A stretch of 64,000 nt of DNA from Cordylochernes scorpioides (lineage: Eukaryota; Arthropoda; Arachnida; Pseudoscorpiones; Chernetidae), in assembly GCA_030710605.1 (NCBI GenBank), contig CP092881.1, positions 72,824,428 to 72,888,427 on the forward strand, read 5' to 3'. Shown piece after piece: positions 21,453 to 31,845 of this stretch; the stretch's first letter is position 1; each line of letters starts with the position of its first letter. A program made the position numbers and the translations under genes. The notes beneath the pieces are model-generated. The model was given only the letters and a program-made list of their open reading frames with translations, did not search any database and had not been told where the DNA came from.

Positions 21453-22400
21453 TCAACATATATAGTCACGACCGTCTTTCCTCCTCAATCAATTCCTCAT
21501 GTCACGGATGCGCGCGAATCATCATTATGATCATTATCATTATCTAATGATAATAAAATTTATTTTCCAAAAGGTTACAAGTTTTTCTCTAAAAAGTGTA
21601 GCGAATGGTCAGTCTATCTACATATTTTTATTTACAACTTCAATAAATGACAACAGTAAAAGTAAACAAAGATATTTACATTTGCTATCATGACTCCTGG
21701 TCAGTGCTGTGGCCCTTGCCGTTATGGTCCCCTGATGTCCTGCATCTCTCCAGCAGTCTTTCTATGGCCTCTACTAGTGGCTCCTCGATAAGATGGTCCC
21801 CTGGCCTTGATCCATTCTTGTCTGTCAGGTCTCCTGTCATCTGCTCTAGGTCGTTCTCCTGGATCTCTTCTATGGTCGTCGTATCCCTGTGCTCCATGTC
21901 CGGTGTTCCATCTTCCTCGTCATCACATGCCAGCTCCCTACATCGTTCCAACAATCTATCCATGGCTTCCATTTCTTTATTTCTCTGTAACTTATCGTAA
22001 GGTTCATTCTTTTTTTCTGTTGAGATAATTTCCATCGTCTTTTTTAGCACCAGGGATTGAATATATGCAAAGTCCCTTTTTCTTATAATGAAAATATAAT
22101 AATAATAATAATTATATTATTATTATTATTATTATCAACATATATAGTCACGACCGTCTTTCCTCAACAATTCCTCATTCCTCATGTCACGGATGCGCGC
22201 GCATCATCATTATGATCATTATCATTATCTAATGATAATAATAATAATTATTATTATATTATTATTATTATTTTATTATTATTAATATATATAGTCACGA
22301 CCGTCTTTCCTCAATTCCTCAATTCCTCATGTCACGGATGCGCGCGCATCATCATTATGATCATTATCTTCTATAGAAGCTTCTATCTTTATAATTATGT
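21453..22400 (+). repeat. Cluster of Helitron 5'-end-like units
   Basis: TCAACATATATAGTCACGAC, then GTCACGGATGCGCGCG and ATCATTATGATCATTATC, occurs at 21453 and 22135, with further partial copies at about 22285, 25329 and 25484, each preceded by A or an (ATT)n tract. The unit at 25329 is the 5' end of a Helitron closing at 25794, so all may be 5' ends. Between the first two lie the frame at 21688-22050 and its flank. Confidence 0.5.
21688..22050 (-). CDS. Hypothetical acidic protein fragment
   Basis: A minus-strand frame of 120 codons, open a further dozen codons upstream (RKRDFAYIQSLVLKKT), ends with STDQES-stop. It is rich in Glu, Asp and Arg and contains an internal repeat, EAMDRLLERCREL and EAIERLLERCRTS, suggesting an amphipathic helical protein. 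I do not recognise it. The sequence just past the stop (TTACAAGTTTTTCTCTAAAA, ATGGTCAGTCTATCTACATA) is shared with 45330-45465, so the frame probably belongs to a dispersed element or a captured gene fragment. No promoter or start is evident. Confidence 0.35.
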   Translation of the reverse strand: MLKKTMEIISTEKKNEPYDKLQRNKEMEAMDRLLERCRELACDDEEDGTPDMEHRDTTTIEEIQENDLEQMTGDLTDKNGSRPGDHLIEEPLVEAIERLLERCRTSGDHNGKGHSTDQES

Positions 22401-23611
22401 ATATGTAATATGATGCAATTATTGTTGTTATTTCACTGTAATATTTGTTGTATTACACTGTTGTAGAATCCTGTCGACTTAACCGTTCTGTGGCAATATC
22501 GTTGCGGGGTTCCTTGTTGTTGGATTTGAATGGTGATGATTGGTTGAAGCGCAGTCGTTTGAGTGGAAGTTGCAGCATACAGTTAGGAATAATCAGGACA
22601 CGTGATTGTTTTGAAAATAAAAGGCAACTGGATTGGAGGGAAGAAAGCTTGAGAAGGGCTGAGCGATTTGACTTATTAATTAGTTGATCACATGGCGATG
22701 ATTGGATTTAGATGAAATGAGCGGAGAGAGAGAGATCTCTAGAGTAGATGTTACCTTGTTGGAAGCGAAGGAGCAACTCTAGGTGTTGTTCCTATGAGAG
22801 CTAAGACACTACTGACCATCCTTGCCTTTCGATTTAACACCAAGCCTTAGTGTCTCTCTGATTGGTCGAGAGATGTCACATGATCTTGTCCTATTGGTTG
22901 ACCTACTTAAGGTGCGGTCTTATGATTGGTTGAGAGATGTCACATGCTCTTTTTCTATTGGTTGACCTACTTAAGGTGCTATCTTCTGATAGGCCGGCGG
23001 CTTCCTTTGATATTAGTTACGCCCGGCTTGGGTCAAGAAGCCTCGTGTTTGCTTGACTTTATTTACTTCCGTGGCTATCAAACTACGTCCTATCTTTGCC
23101 GGAAATGTTGGGCGTTAGCTTAATATTTATAACTTCTGGTCACCGAATACATCCTGTTTTTCCAGGAAGTGTCGAGTGCTTCTTGTCTAATATAACTTCT
23201 GCGGTCACTAGAGACGACCGGTCTCTGCCCCTGCAATGTTGACACAGGGGTGCCAAAATAGTCGTGCCAGCTTTAGTCTTACTTCCTATATCTTTTGTTA
23301 CTTTCTTTCCTCCAGTTACCTTGTTCTTTATTAAGTCTTTGAAAATCATACATGGTACATACATAGTGGGTCGGGGTTGCATTTAATTATATACAAATTA
23401 TGACATATATTTACAAAAAGTCAATTCGCTCGCGCCTCTAGCAGTGAAAATGAGGGGTAATACCAGCTGACCTAATGTACATGTAAAGTTTGGAGCGGGA
23501 CGTTTCACAAGAGTGACATCCACGGCTCCAATTTATAATTGTAACAAATAGTATTGGAATAAAAACATTCAATCGGGTAAAACACGGGCGTTGCCCGGGT
23601 CATTCGTCTAG
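22135..23611 (+). mobile_element. Putative longer Helitron with captured sequence
   Basis: The 3' end is clear: GTAAAACACGGGCGTTGCCC hairpin, then CATTCGTCTAG ending at 23611 and followed by T. The 5' end is proposed at the TCAACATATATAG unit at 22135. The interior (22440-23390) is less AT-rich than the flanks and has no Rep/helicase coding, consistent with captured host sequence. The 3' 215 bp matches the Helitron at 25329-25794. The 5' boundary is an inference. Confidence 0.5.
22857..22985 (+). promoter_or_regulatory. Duplicated block with several ATTGG (CCAAT-box) motifs
   Basis: A block of about 63 bp is tandemly duplicated: GATTGG, GAGAGATGTCACATG, CTATTGGTTGACC and TACTTAAGGTGC appear twice. 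Four ATTGG motifs, plus others at 22537 and 22698, make an inverted CCAAT cluster of the kind bound by NF-Y in animal promoters. No gene start was found next to it. Confidence 0.35.
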
Positions 23612-24157
23612 TATATATATATGTATGGAAAATTATTATAATGGTTCTGTCTTTGCTCTTTTCTATAAAACTTTCTCTTCGCTTATTTCTTTTTTTTTTA
23701 CCAGCCTATGACGTGTAACTGCCGATGCTTTGCTGGTGTTACTTTTTTTCTCTTTATATTACTTATATTCTAACTACATATTTATTATATATATAAAAAC
23801 AAACCTCACATGTTCAAACTAAATACAAATTTTATAAATTTTGAAATTCTCATAACGGTATTATTCGATACACAGAATTAGCTTGCTGTTCTGACTCAAT
23901 GTTAAATTCAAAATCTGTAGTTCTTAATATTTTACTTTCTGAGAGTATAATAATCGGGTAGTATCAGGGCTCACATCCACCTCATTTAATTCTATTGGGA
24001 AATAGCGGGTGGTTCCTCTATAACTGACAATTCCTTTAAGGTGAAAAACACAGAATAACACAATATACAATGTTTATTACCTAGCCTATCCGCCCGCCGA
24101 ACTGGGGATAAACATGTGTGTAGATATGAGATAAATATGGCCTTTAGAGAATATATA

Positions 24158-24334
24158 CAGTTAAACCTGTCTATAGCGCCCCCTCTTGGGACTCACCAAA
24201 ATAGGATGCTATAGAGAGGGGATGCTATAAACAGGTCACTTTTAATGTAAATCGCATCGTACTACGTATTTAGAATCGGGCGCTATAGAGAGGGAGGCGT
24301 TATTTAGAGGGGGCGCTACAGACAGGTTTAACTG
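24158..24334. mobile_element. Tigger/pogo-like MITE, family T2
   Basis: CAGTTAAACCTGTCTATAGC at the left and AGACAGGTTTAACTG at the right are inverted, with TA outside both. Internal GGGCGCTATAGAGAGGGAGG repeats the terminal theme. A second copy is at 26552-26819. Confidence 0.8.
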
Positions 24335-24901
24335 TATAATAGTCAATGTTTGTGTCTCCTTAAAAGAATTGTCAGTTATAGAGAGCCACTCACTACTTCC
24401 CAACAAAATCTACCGTTGAAGGTTGTAAGCTGTATGCCCGGCACGGCAGAACTGATTCTGTCGAGTTAGTTGATTGGTTAATTGATCTAGTAGAACACAT
24501 TGTGTGTTTAGAGGGACCATCACTTGGCTTGAATTATGATACAACAACAAAAAGGCTTTTATTAGGGCCCATTGCCCTCTATAGATTCGCCATACAACAA
24601 CAAAACAATACAGCAATTCCTCTCCCTTTCCCCTTGTGCACGCGGGTCTTTGTTTGAAAATAGATTTATTTACACATCTGTTCTAAAACTTTCCTCACTA
24701 CCTCTTTTGTGTGTGAATCTATTTAAAATTGATCTGTAGAAATTATAGAGTTCTATTGTTATATTTTTCTTTTCTGAAATAGTTCTCAGCGTCTTCAGTG
24801 GGTTGCTAAATCTCCAGAAGGTGTTTTTAAGAGTTTTTTCTCTTTCGAATTATGATATTATTTTCTAGATAGTTTATTTTATTCAATTATAGCACACATA
24901 T
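24335..24901. other. No gene recognised
   Basis: Short frames only. No terminal motif or repeat signature noted. Confidence 0.3.
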
Positions 24902-25320
24902 TCTATATACAGTTACGAGCGTCATTCCTCATCGGCCTCTGTCACCGTTTGCTTTTTTTTTGGAATGGCGCCCTCCTATTGGTTGGCTACGGTCACGCCA
25001 CCTTTGCCCCCCCCCCCCCCCCCCCCATCATGCCTCCCCCACTTGCTCTTTCGTTTTTGTAACTATTGGTTTGGAGCGGGTCGCTCTTTAAATAAATGCA
25101 TATATTAGTTAATAACTAAATGTAATCCTCTCTTTCCTTTTCCCAGTATGAGACGCCTACGGAAGCCAACAGTACATAGACAGATAAAGCACATAGGCTA
25201 TAGTTATTAACTAATATATGCATTTATTAAAGGCGCCAAATTTATAATTGTAACAAATAGTATTTGAATAAAAACATTCAATCGGGTAAAACCCGGGCGT
25301 TGCCCGGGTCATTCGGCTAG
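24902..25320 (+). mobile_element. Helitron, C-run subfamily
   Basis: Starts about TCTATATACAGTTACGAGCG and ends with AACCCGGGCGTTGCCCGGGT and CATTCGGCTAG followed by T. It carries a 20-base C run at 25007-25026 and the pair CATATATTAGTTAATAACTA. A second copy is inverted at 38775-39214 with a matching G run. Noncoding. The exact 5' base is uncertain. Confidence 0.75.
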
Positions 25321-25328
25321 TGCATATA

Positions 25329-25794
25329 TCAACATATATAGTCACGACCGTCTTTCCACCGTCAATCAATTCCTCAATTCCTCATGTCACGGATGCGCGC
25401 GCATCATCATTATGATCATTATCATTATCTAATGATAATAATAATGAAAATAATTATATTATTATTATTATTATTATTAATATATAGTCACGACCGTCTT
25501 TCCTCAATTCCTCATCGCTGTCACGGATGCGCGCGCATCATCATTATGATCATTATCTTCTATAGAAGCTTCTATCTTTATAATTATGTATATTTACAAA
25601 AAGTCAATTCGCTCGTGCCTCTAGCGGTGAAAATGAGGGGTAATACCAGCTGACCTAATGTACATGTACAGTTTGGAGCGGGACGTTTCACAAGAGTGAC
25701 ATCCACGGCTCCAATTTATAATTGTAACAAATAGTATTGGAATAAAAACATTCAATCGGGTAAAACACGGGCGTTGCCCGGGTCATTCGTCTAG
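25329..25794 (+). mobile_element. Helitron, GTCACGACC subfamily
   Basis: Starts TCAACATATATAGTCACGAC preceded by A and ends in the hairpin plus CATTCGTCTAG followed by T. The 5' unit is repeated inside at about 25484. It lies 8 bp after the previous Helitron. Its 3' 210 bp matches 23400-23611. Confidence 0.75.
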
Positions 25795-25844
25795 TATATA
25801 TATAACTGTTAGATATTGAGCAATCCATTTATGATATTTAACAT

Positions 25845-26061
25845 AAAGGCATATTTTGGATCAATAAATTTATTAAAATTCAATATTTCAACGAGGCTGT
25901 TCGCCTATCTTCTTCTCGGAAAAATTCAAAAACCTTGTAAGCTTATTATCACGCGTATAATAAGCTTAGAAGGTTTTTGAATTTTTCCGAGAAGAAGATA
26001 GGCGAACAGCCTCGTCGAAATATTGAATTTTAATAAATTTATTGATCCAAAATATGCCTTT
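25845..26061. repeat. Near-perfect 217-bp palindrome
   Basis: The arms (25845-25950 and 25957-26061) are almost perfect reverse complements meeting at ACGCGT. They contain GGCATATTTTGGATCAATAA, AGGCTGTTCGCCTATCTTCT and GAAAAATTCAAAAACCTT. Such a sequence would extrude a cruciform or give a long hairpin RNA. Confidence 0.9.
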
Positions 26062-26093
26062 ATTTTAAATATATAGCTAAAAATAAGGTAGAA

Positions 26094-26394
26094 AAAATAT
26101 AATGGGTATGATAAGTTTAATTTATTATTTTTGAGGTGAATGTTTTGAATGATTCAATAAAAATATTTAAATTATTTAACAATTAATTAACAACGGAACC
26201 AAGCATTTCAATTCGGCTTTGACACGCCATGAGCTTGTTTTTTTTTGGACAATCTTTTGACGTGTCAAAGCCGAATTGAAATGCTTGGTTCCGTTGTTAA
26301 TTAATTGTTAATCAATTTGAATATTTATTAAATCATATATATTCATAACATTCACCTCAAAAATAATAAATTAAACTTATCTTACTCATTATAT
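26094..26394. repeat. Fold-back element, about 300 bp
   Basis: The arms pair over 110 bp or more (TTATTTTTGAGGTGAATGTT outside; AACGGAACCAAGCATTTCAA and CGGCTTTGACACG inside) around a centre of about 40 bp. The outer arms have decayed more than the inner. Confidence 0.8.
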
Positions 26395-26551
26395 TTCTCT
26401 TTTTCCCATATTATTTTTAGTTATATTAAATCTGAGTAATCATGCTTCTCTGTTATATATAATATGCGCGTACATTTCTCTTTTCAAACTATTTCAACCA
26501 CTTTTATAAAAAAAATTACCTTTATTATCAATTTTATAATTTTTCTATATA

Positions 26552-26819
26552 CAGTTAAACCTGTCTATAGCGCCCCCTCTAGGGACACACCAAAATAGGG
26601 TAATCTAGAGAAGGAGTACTATAGACAGGTCACTTTTAATGTAAATCGCATCGTACTACGTGTTTAAAATCGGGCGCTATAGAGAGGGAGGCGTTATTTA
26701 GAGGTGGCGCTATAGACAGGTCACTTTTAATGTAAATCGTATCGTACTACGTATTTAGAATCGGGCGCTATAGAGAGGGAGGCGCTATTTAGAAGGTGCG
26801 CTATAGACAGGTTTAACTT
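26552..26819. mobile_element. T2 MITE, second copy with internal duplication
   Basis: Left end CAGTTAAACCTGTCTATAGC; right end ATAGACAGGTTTAACTT, the last base changed from G. The internal block GCTATAGACAGGTCACTTTT through TAGAGAGGGAGGCG is present twice. Confidence 0.75.
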
Positions 26820-27255
26820 TATTTATCTAGCTTACTTCACAAGTAGGCACCCCCCGAAGATCAGTCCGTGTCATCACACACATGTAGGTTTGTGCGACAG
26901 ATAAATGCCAAGTGAACGATCCCATAATAACTGTGGTAGGAGGAAAACTTACTTGGAATGACTCAGTGAATGTATGTAGAATATCTCTGGGGCAACACGG
27001 GGCAGTGTCTCCATAACTGTGTGTGTGATCAGGTGTCGTCCCCGGCTGGTGCTGGGGGTCTACCTAGCTGGAGTCCATCTCTGGCTGCTGGCATGTCTCT
27101 TGATGGGTTAGCTAGCCCCGTCTAGTCACTGGCTATCTTGGCGCCACCAAAGCTTTCTAAAACTTCATATTTTATATATAATACAATGTAATACGGCTTA
27201 TGATTGTAAAATAACATTTGAAAATTATCCCGCATGTGTTTCTTTTAAATGAAAA
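26820..27255. other. No gene recognised
   Basis: A GC-richer stretch at 26830-27150 has no long frame. On the minus strand CCAA|GTAAGTTTTCC near 26950 is a good splice-donor match, but the sequence before it has stops in all frames. Confidence 0.25.
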
Positions 27256-27462
27256 AATCGAAATTTATTTTCAAGAAGAAACAACGATTATTTCTAACCT
27301 TAGAGATGAGGTATGAAAGGATGAATTGTGAAGAGTAATGATAAACTGAAAAATAAAAGTGTTCAGGGATCCGTTTATCATTACTCTTCACAATTCATCC
27401 TTTCATACCTCATCTCTAAGGTTAGAAATAATCGTTGTTTCTTCTTGAAAATAAATTTCGAT
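27256..27462. repeat. Fold-back of a tRNA-SINE body
   Basis: Arms of about 91 bp (27256-27347 and 27373-27462) pair almost perfectly: CGAAATTTATTTTCAAGAAG, ACGATTATTTCTAACCTTAG, GTATGAAAGGATGAATTGTG. The right arm matches the body of the tRNA-headed SINE at 54172-54423. The spacer contains GTGTTCAGGGATCC, the end of a tRNA-like acceptor arm read backward. Confidence 0.85.
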
Positions 27463-27595
27463 ATGTTATATATATTCAACATAAGATACGGGAGGATGGT
27501 ATTCGTGCACCAAAAGAAGCACCTCTCCCTTGTTATACGTTGCATTATCGCGCGCCATCTGCTCTATGAAATCTGAACTATTTCTGACACGTATT

Positions 27596-27815
27596 TTTAT
27601 TTTATTTAACAATTGCATAATACACGCTATATCCACAAATCGGAAATTTGCGTGTGAAATATATACATTTGAATGAAAAAAGAAAAAGTAGTTTAAAGAG
27701 ATATATACATATTTACATATCAGTATGCAAATTGATTACATTAGTAGTCACTTATTTAGTTAAGTACATTCTGCAGAATTTGTTGAATCTTTGGTGTATG
27801 TCCTTAGTGTAGACC
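27596..27815 (-). pseudogene. LINE 3' end, truncated copy
   Basis: On the minus strand it encodes only the last residues HLVYTKDIHQRFNKFCRMYL before a stop, then a 3' region. It matches 55978-56193 closely, where more of the coding end is kept. It is a 5'-truncated LINE insertion. Confidence 0.65.
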
Positions 27816-28200
27816 AGATGTATGATAAAGAATCATATGTGTCAAAAATAATTCAGATTTCATATCTCCCTTTATTTTTACAACAGAACGAGTCACTGTT
27901 CATCGCCCAAAAACTTTACATGTGATGATAATGAATAGGTCACAAAACGCCAATTTTGGCAAATTTAAACAAATGATGAGACCAAAACTCGAAACTATTG
28001 TATACAGGTTGTCTTTTTGTCTGGAGTTGCCAAAACTGGTGTTGTTGGCTCATTCATTATCTTCAATAGTAAAGTTGTTCACTTGGGTGATGGACAGTGC
28101 TGAGAGAGAGATGTATAGATAAAAGGAGTGGTGCCTCTTTTGGTACATATATACATATATATATTTATAGATGGAAATTTTGCCGGGAGGATATTGATTT
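27816..28200. other. No gene recognised
   Basis: One short plus-strand frame (27922-28122) without recognisable similarity. Part (GGAGTTGCCAAAACTGGTGT) resembles the interior of the next MITE. Confidence 0.3.
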
Positions 28201-28444
28201 AAAGAGACAAAGGTCGCCTCTCCAGTCAAAATAGACGTGGAATCTCATGGAATAAAGTCCGCCCTAGACTGACGAGGGCCATTAGCTCGAAACCATGGTC
28301 TCTAGGTGGACGCTTTTCAGTTTGCCAAAGCTGGTGTTGTGGCTTTGTCACCGACCCGAGGCCGCTAGTTTGCGGCAACGGTCAATAGATGGCGTCTAGT
28401 TTTGACGTCTATTTTGACGGGAGAGGCGACCTTTGTCTCTCTTT
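28201..28444. mobile_element. MITE with 38-bp inverted ends
   Basis: AAAGAGACAAAGGTCGCCTC...CAAAATAGACGT at the left pairs with ACGTCTATTTTG...GAGGCGACCTTTGTCTCTCTTT at the right. 244 bp, noncoding. Target duplication not clear. Confidence 0.75.
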
Positions 28445-29100
28445 ATATATATATATATAGCGCTTTTTTAGCCTCATCTAGCTTATCTAAGTTTGTTGTG
28501 TGGGATATTGACTGAAAGGACTTTGGTTTATGTAGCACAGCACATGGGGAACTCTATATCCACACCAAAAATCCCTTATTCTTCTCTTGAACGTTCCACT
28601 TGACACTTCAATTTTTATTTCAGTATATATACTAATTGCTATCTGAACAAGTTTCGAGCTGTATAAGTATTCCATTTATATTTGTCTTAATAGTTTTTTT
28701 TTTCAAATGCTTTCATAAAGGTCTTCAAGCTGATCGCGCTTCTGACAAGGGGTTAAAATACTGGCAACCTTCGTTTTCTAATAAATAGCATGAAAGATAA
28801 ATTGACAACACTTTTTTGTTTCTAGTCTTAAAACATAATTTAGGATATATAAGAAACAAGACGCGGGTATTTCTTTGCAATAACTGGTTTGAAACATTAA
28901 AGTTTTGTTGAGGTGCTTGTGAGAGACTGGTGGAGGTTTGAATTCGCACTTAGGCGTTGAGGTAACGGTATTTCGGGGTGGAAGCCATCATCAGTAATTA
29001 CTTATTGCGCTCTAAGCGGTCGTCTCTTCAGTCGACATGGACACGCTGTACTGGCGAACCAGGATCTTGTCCATCCACAGAGTGCTGCACGTACATGCGC
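28445..29100. other. No gene recognised
   Basis: Minus-strand frames at 28675-28487 (FKRRIRDFWCGYRVPHVLCY) and 28949-28725 may be remnants of a retroelement, but I do not recognise them. Confidence 0.3.
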
Positions 29101-29120
29101 GTACACGCTTCTCCAGCGGT

Positions 29121-29156
<36 letters not shown>

Positions 29157-29206
29157 ACATGGCCCACTGCGCAAGGATGACACACAAAATCGTAAAACGT
29201 TCCACA
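29101..29206 (+). ncRNA. U6 snRNA copy, probably a pseudogene
   Basis: The central part is a near match to metazoan U6: ACATATACTAAAATTGGAAC, GATACAGAGAAGATTA, ACATGGCCC, TGCGCAAGGATGACAC, CGTTCC. The ACAGAGA box, which pairs with the 5' splice site, is intact, but the catalytic AGC triad after ACAGAGAAGATT reads AAC here. The 5' stem-loop has insertions and there is no T run straight after the 3' end, as a Pol III terminator would need. I see no U6-type external promoter. It is probably a retrotransposed or decayed copy. Confidence 0.8.
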
Positions 29207-29726
29207 GAACGCTACTTTTGGTCGGAAGTCTTCCCTTCACGGGGTCATATTCAGGAGGTAATCCTATCTCGGTCCTCGAGGCAAATTTATATTGGAGCAC
29301 TGAACATAGCTTTAGCTTGCATCTTCTATGATTTCATAGCGACTTAGGTATATTTTATACTTTGATAAAATATTGTTTTTTTTTTTTAATGTTATATATC
29401 GAAATTATTATGAGGGTTTGCAAAATATTTTCTATCAAAACAAATATTTTCATTTAGACAATTAAAAAAAAGCAATTATGCAAATATACACCCAGAGATA
29501 ATCCAAGGAAATGAAGTGATAGCAATTTAAAACTTTTTTTGCCGATTGTCTCACAGCCCAGGTCAATGGAAGAAGCTCGAGATGACGCCAACTGCACTGA
29601 GCTGGCACCGTGGTGTCTCCATTCCCCGTGGTCCTGAGCAAAAGCCAGAGTTGCCCTCATGAATTCATTAATTGAAAGGTTTGATCAGAACACATTAAAA
29701 AAGAAAAAAAGAAAACCGATTTATCA
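29207..29726. other. No gene recognised
   Basis: A minus-strand frame (29660-29454) includes FAQDHGEWRHHGASSVQLA; not recognised. The rest is AT-rich. Confidence 0.3.
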
Positions 29727-29795
29727 TTCCGATAGATGGCGCAAGCCATCAGCAACTCAGTTGCACGATAAGGAGATGCCTTTTTCTTGATTTAT
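29727..29795. repeat. Half copy of MITE M
   Basis: CGATAGATGGCGCAAGCCAT, then AGTTGCACGATAAGGAGATG, followed by CCTTTTTC: one arm of the M family. Confidence 0.6.
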
Positions 29796-30329
29796 CATTA
29801 GTTTCTTAAAAGCCAATTCCAAAGCTAAATAGATTTTTTTTTGAAATGTCATTTATTTTCCGCGCTCGCGAGAGAGAGAGTATTGCATAATTATAGAAAA
29901 TTTACATAACAAAAGCTATTACAAATTGGCGCATCTCCAATATTAGAAGTGGAGGGACTTGCGACCAGAGATTTGGTACTGGAACAAGGTGATATTGTGA
30001 CCGTTCTTCCTCAGTACCACTTATAGGCCAATAAACGTCGCACATGTTTTAATATAAATCGTAAAGATAGAGGCTGCCTGGCCGGCATTCATAGTTCTTA
30101 CAATTAAAGCCGAAGTGTATTAAATTTGAAGAATAATGACTCTAATAATAAACATATCTATTTATATAACACTATGCGGCGCTGAGTTTGTGTATACAAA
30201 AATGTAATGCCTCGATAAAGGTTGGCGTTCAGCCAGCCGAAATATTGGCAAAATAAATATTTTAGTAAATCCAATATATGCCTTTTATTATCTAATATCT
30301 ATTTATAATTCGGTATATTTCTACCGTCC
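29796..30329. other. Repeat fragments, no gene
   Basis: Contains GCCTGGCCGGCATTCATAGT (shared with 33345-33380) and GGCGTTCAGCCAGCCGAAAT with CCAATATATGCCTTTT (shared with 18420-18490). These are 3'-end-like pieces of the families that form fold-backs elsewhere. Confidence 0.4.
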
Positions 30330-31100
30330 TCAAAGCTTATGTCCATAGTTCATTTAAAATACCTATTCGAAGACTTAGTTTCAGAATCGGTATAAGATCA
30401 AAGCCACACAATCTATATTAATAAAATGGAAATTTCATAAGTGTTGTTCACTAAAAACTTTCGTTACAATGCATCAATTTCAACCAAATTTTCAACATTT
30501 ATGTAAAACGAGATGGAGCAGGTTTTGCTTAACATCAAAATATATTTCCTAACATTAACATGCGTAACTTCGGTGTTATCGATTAAATACAAAAAAAATC
30601 AACAGAGTTAATTTTATTTATATATAAATACCAAAAAAAAATTCAACAGAGTTAATTTTTTTTACATACTAGCTAATAATCTCAATCTAAAAAATATTCA
30701 AAACAAGCAATTTTAAGATAACACCATATGTAAAACAGTCGGCCAAGAAAACAACAACAATATTACATCTTTCTCACATATTCACACACAATCTTGATTA
30801 ATAATTAAAACTAATCTTTAACATTGTTTATTATACTTCATAATATATAATATTCGTTAGGCAAACTTTCACTCGGATAAAACCCGGGCGAAGCCGGGTA
30901 CACATCCGCTAGTATACAATATAACAGCGGTATGGTAGATTAAACTGGTGAAACCGCAGGGAGGGTTCACTACTGATGAACCAGGTCCTCCTATTATTTT
31001 ATCATTGCAGTAAAGACAGTAGAAAATTATTTTATTTTAAAAAGAATCATACACGTCAAAAATAGTTTGAATTTCTGATAACAGATGGCGCTCTAATGTT
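30330..31100 (+). repeat. Dispersed repeat R, copy 3, split by a Helitron
   Basis: AAGCTTATGTCCATAGTTCA on the left and CAGCGGTATGGTAGATTAAA, GAGGGTTCACTACTGATGAA on the right are collinear with 3361-3700 reversed. The Helitron at 30412-30912 separates them. Confidence 0.65.
30412..30912 (+). mobile_element. Nonautonomous Helitron, second subfamily
   Basis: Starts TCTATATTAATAAAATGGAA preceded by A and ends ACCCGGGCGAAGCCGGGTAC then ACATCCGCTAG, followed by T. It lies in repeat R. The same subfamily is inverted at 40847-41325, so both ends are confirmed by two copies. No coding capacity. Confidence 0.85.
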
Positions 31101-31184
31101 ATTATTAGCTAGCCGATCATAGATTTGGTATATCATATAACAACGGTCACCAATATGAAGAAAATAGAACAAAAGTGGAATTGC

Positions 31185-31375
31185 ACTGGGATAAGGTGGA
31201 TACATTAAGAAAAAGGCATCTTCTGATTATGCAACTTAAAGTTTCTTGCGCCATCTGTAGGAATAGATATCAACTAATCGCTGATTTTTTTAAAACTATT
31301 AGTTGATATTTATTGCTATAGATGGCGCAAGCCATCAGAAACTTTTAGTTTCACGATCAGAACATGCTTTAAGCC
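31185..31375. mobile_element. MITE M copy
   Basis: Begins CACTGGGATAAGGTGGATAC and contains inverted GAAAAAGGCATCTTCTGATT / ATCAGAACATGCTTT and CTTGCGCCATCTGTAGGAAT / TATAGATGGCGCAAGCCATC with a short centre. Confidence 0.65.
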
Positions 31376-31845
31376 ATCAATATGTCCAATTAAAGACATA
31401 TAAAGAAAGAGAAATCAATCTAAGATATCAGCCCTCCACAATTCTTGGTGTCCATTAGTGACACATTGATGTCCTGCCGAGGTCACCAAGATCTCGACTG
31501 AAGAATGCAACCAGACGATGACATTGCACCATACTTGATGGACAGCTGATCCCTACACAATATAGGTCGCTCTTTTCTTTAAGAAATCTTTACTAATAAA
31601 TAAAAATACTTTAACTAAAAGATTTTCCTTAGTTGCGTTATTAAATTATCGGAAATTAAAAGGAAACTGTATGTCTGTGATAGTAACTTGAAATAGAAGA
31701 AAATTTTAAACACGACGATATAGCGATAAAACAATTGAACACCGAATCTTTTGTTATAAATAACTCCTACAACATTGAATTTATAAGAAATTCAAACTAT
31801 GACGTACGTTTCTTTTTTAAAATAAAGCAATAATGTACCATTTTT
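31376..31845. other. No gene recognised
   Basis: AT-rich, with no terminal motif or frame of interest. Confidence 0.3.

Noticed and set aside
22081..22280. (ATT)n tracts as a distinct element
   Set aside because: Simple-sequence runs next to Helitron-like 5' units; they are better explained as their usual flanks or targets.
26940..27150. Minus-strand exon ending at a GTAAGT donor
   Set aside because: All three frames before the donor have stops within a short distance and there is no acceptor.
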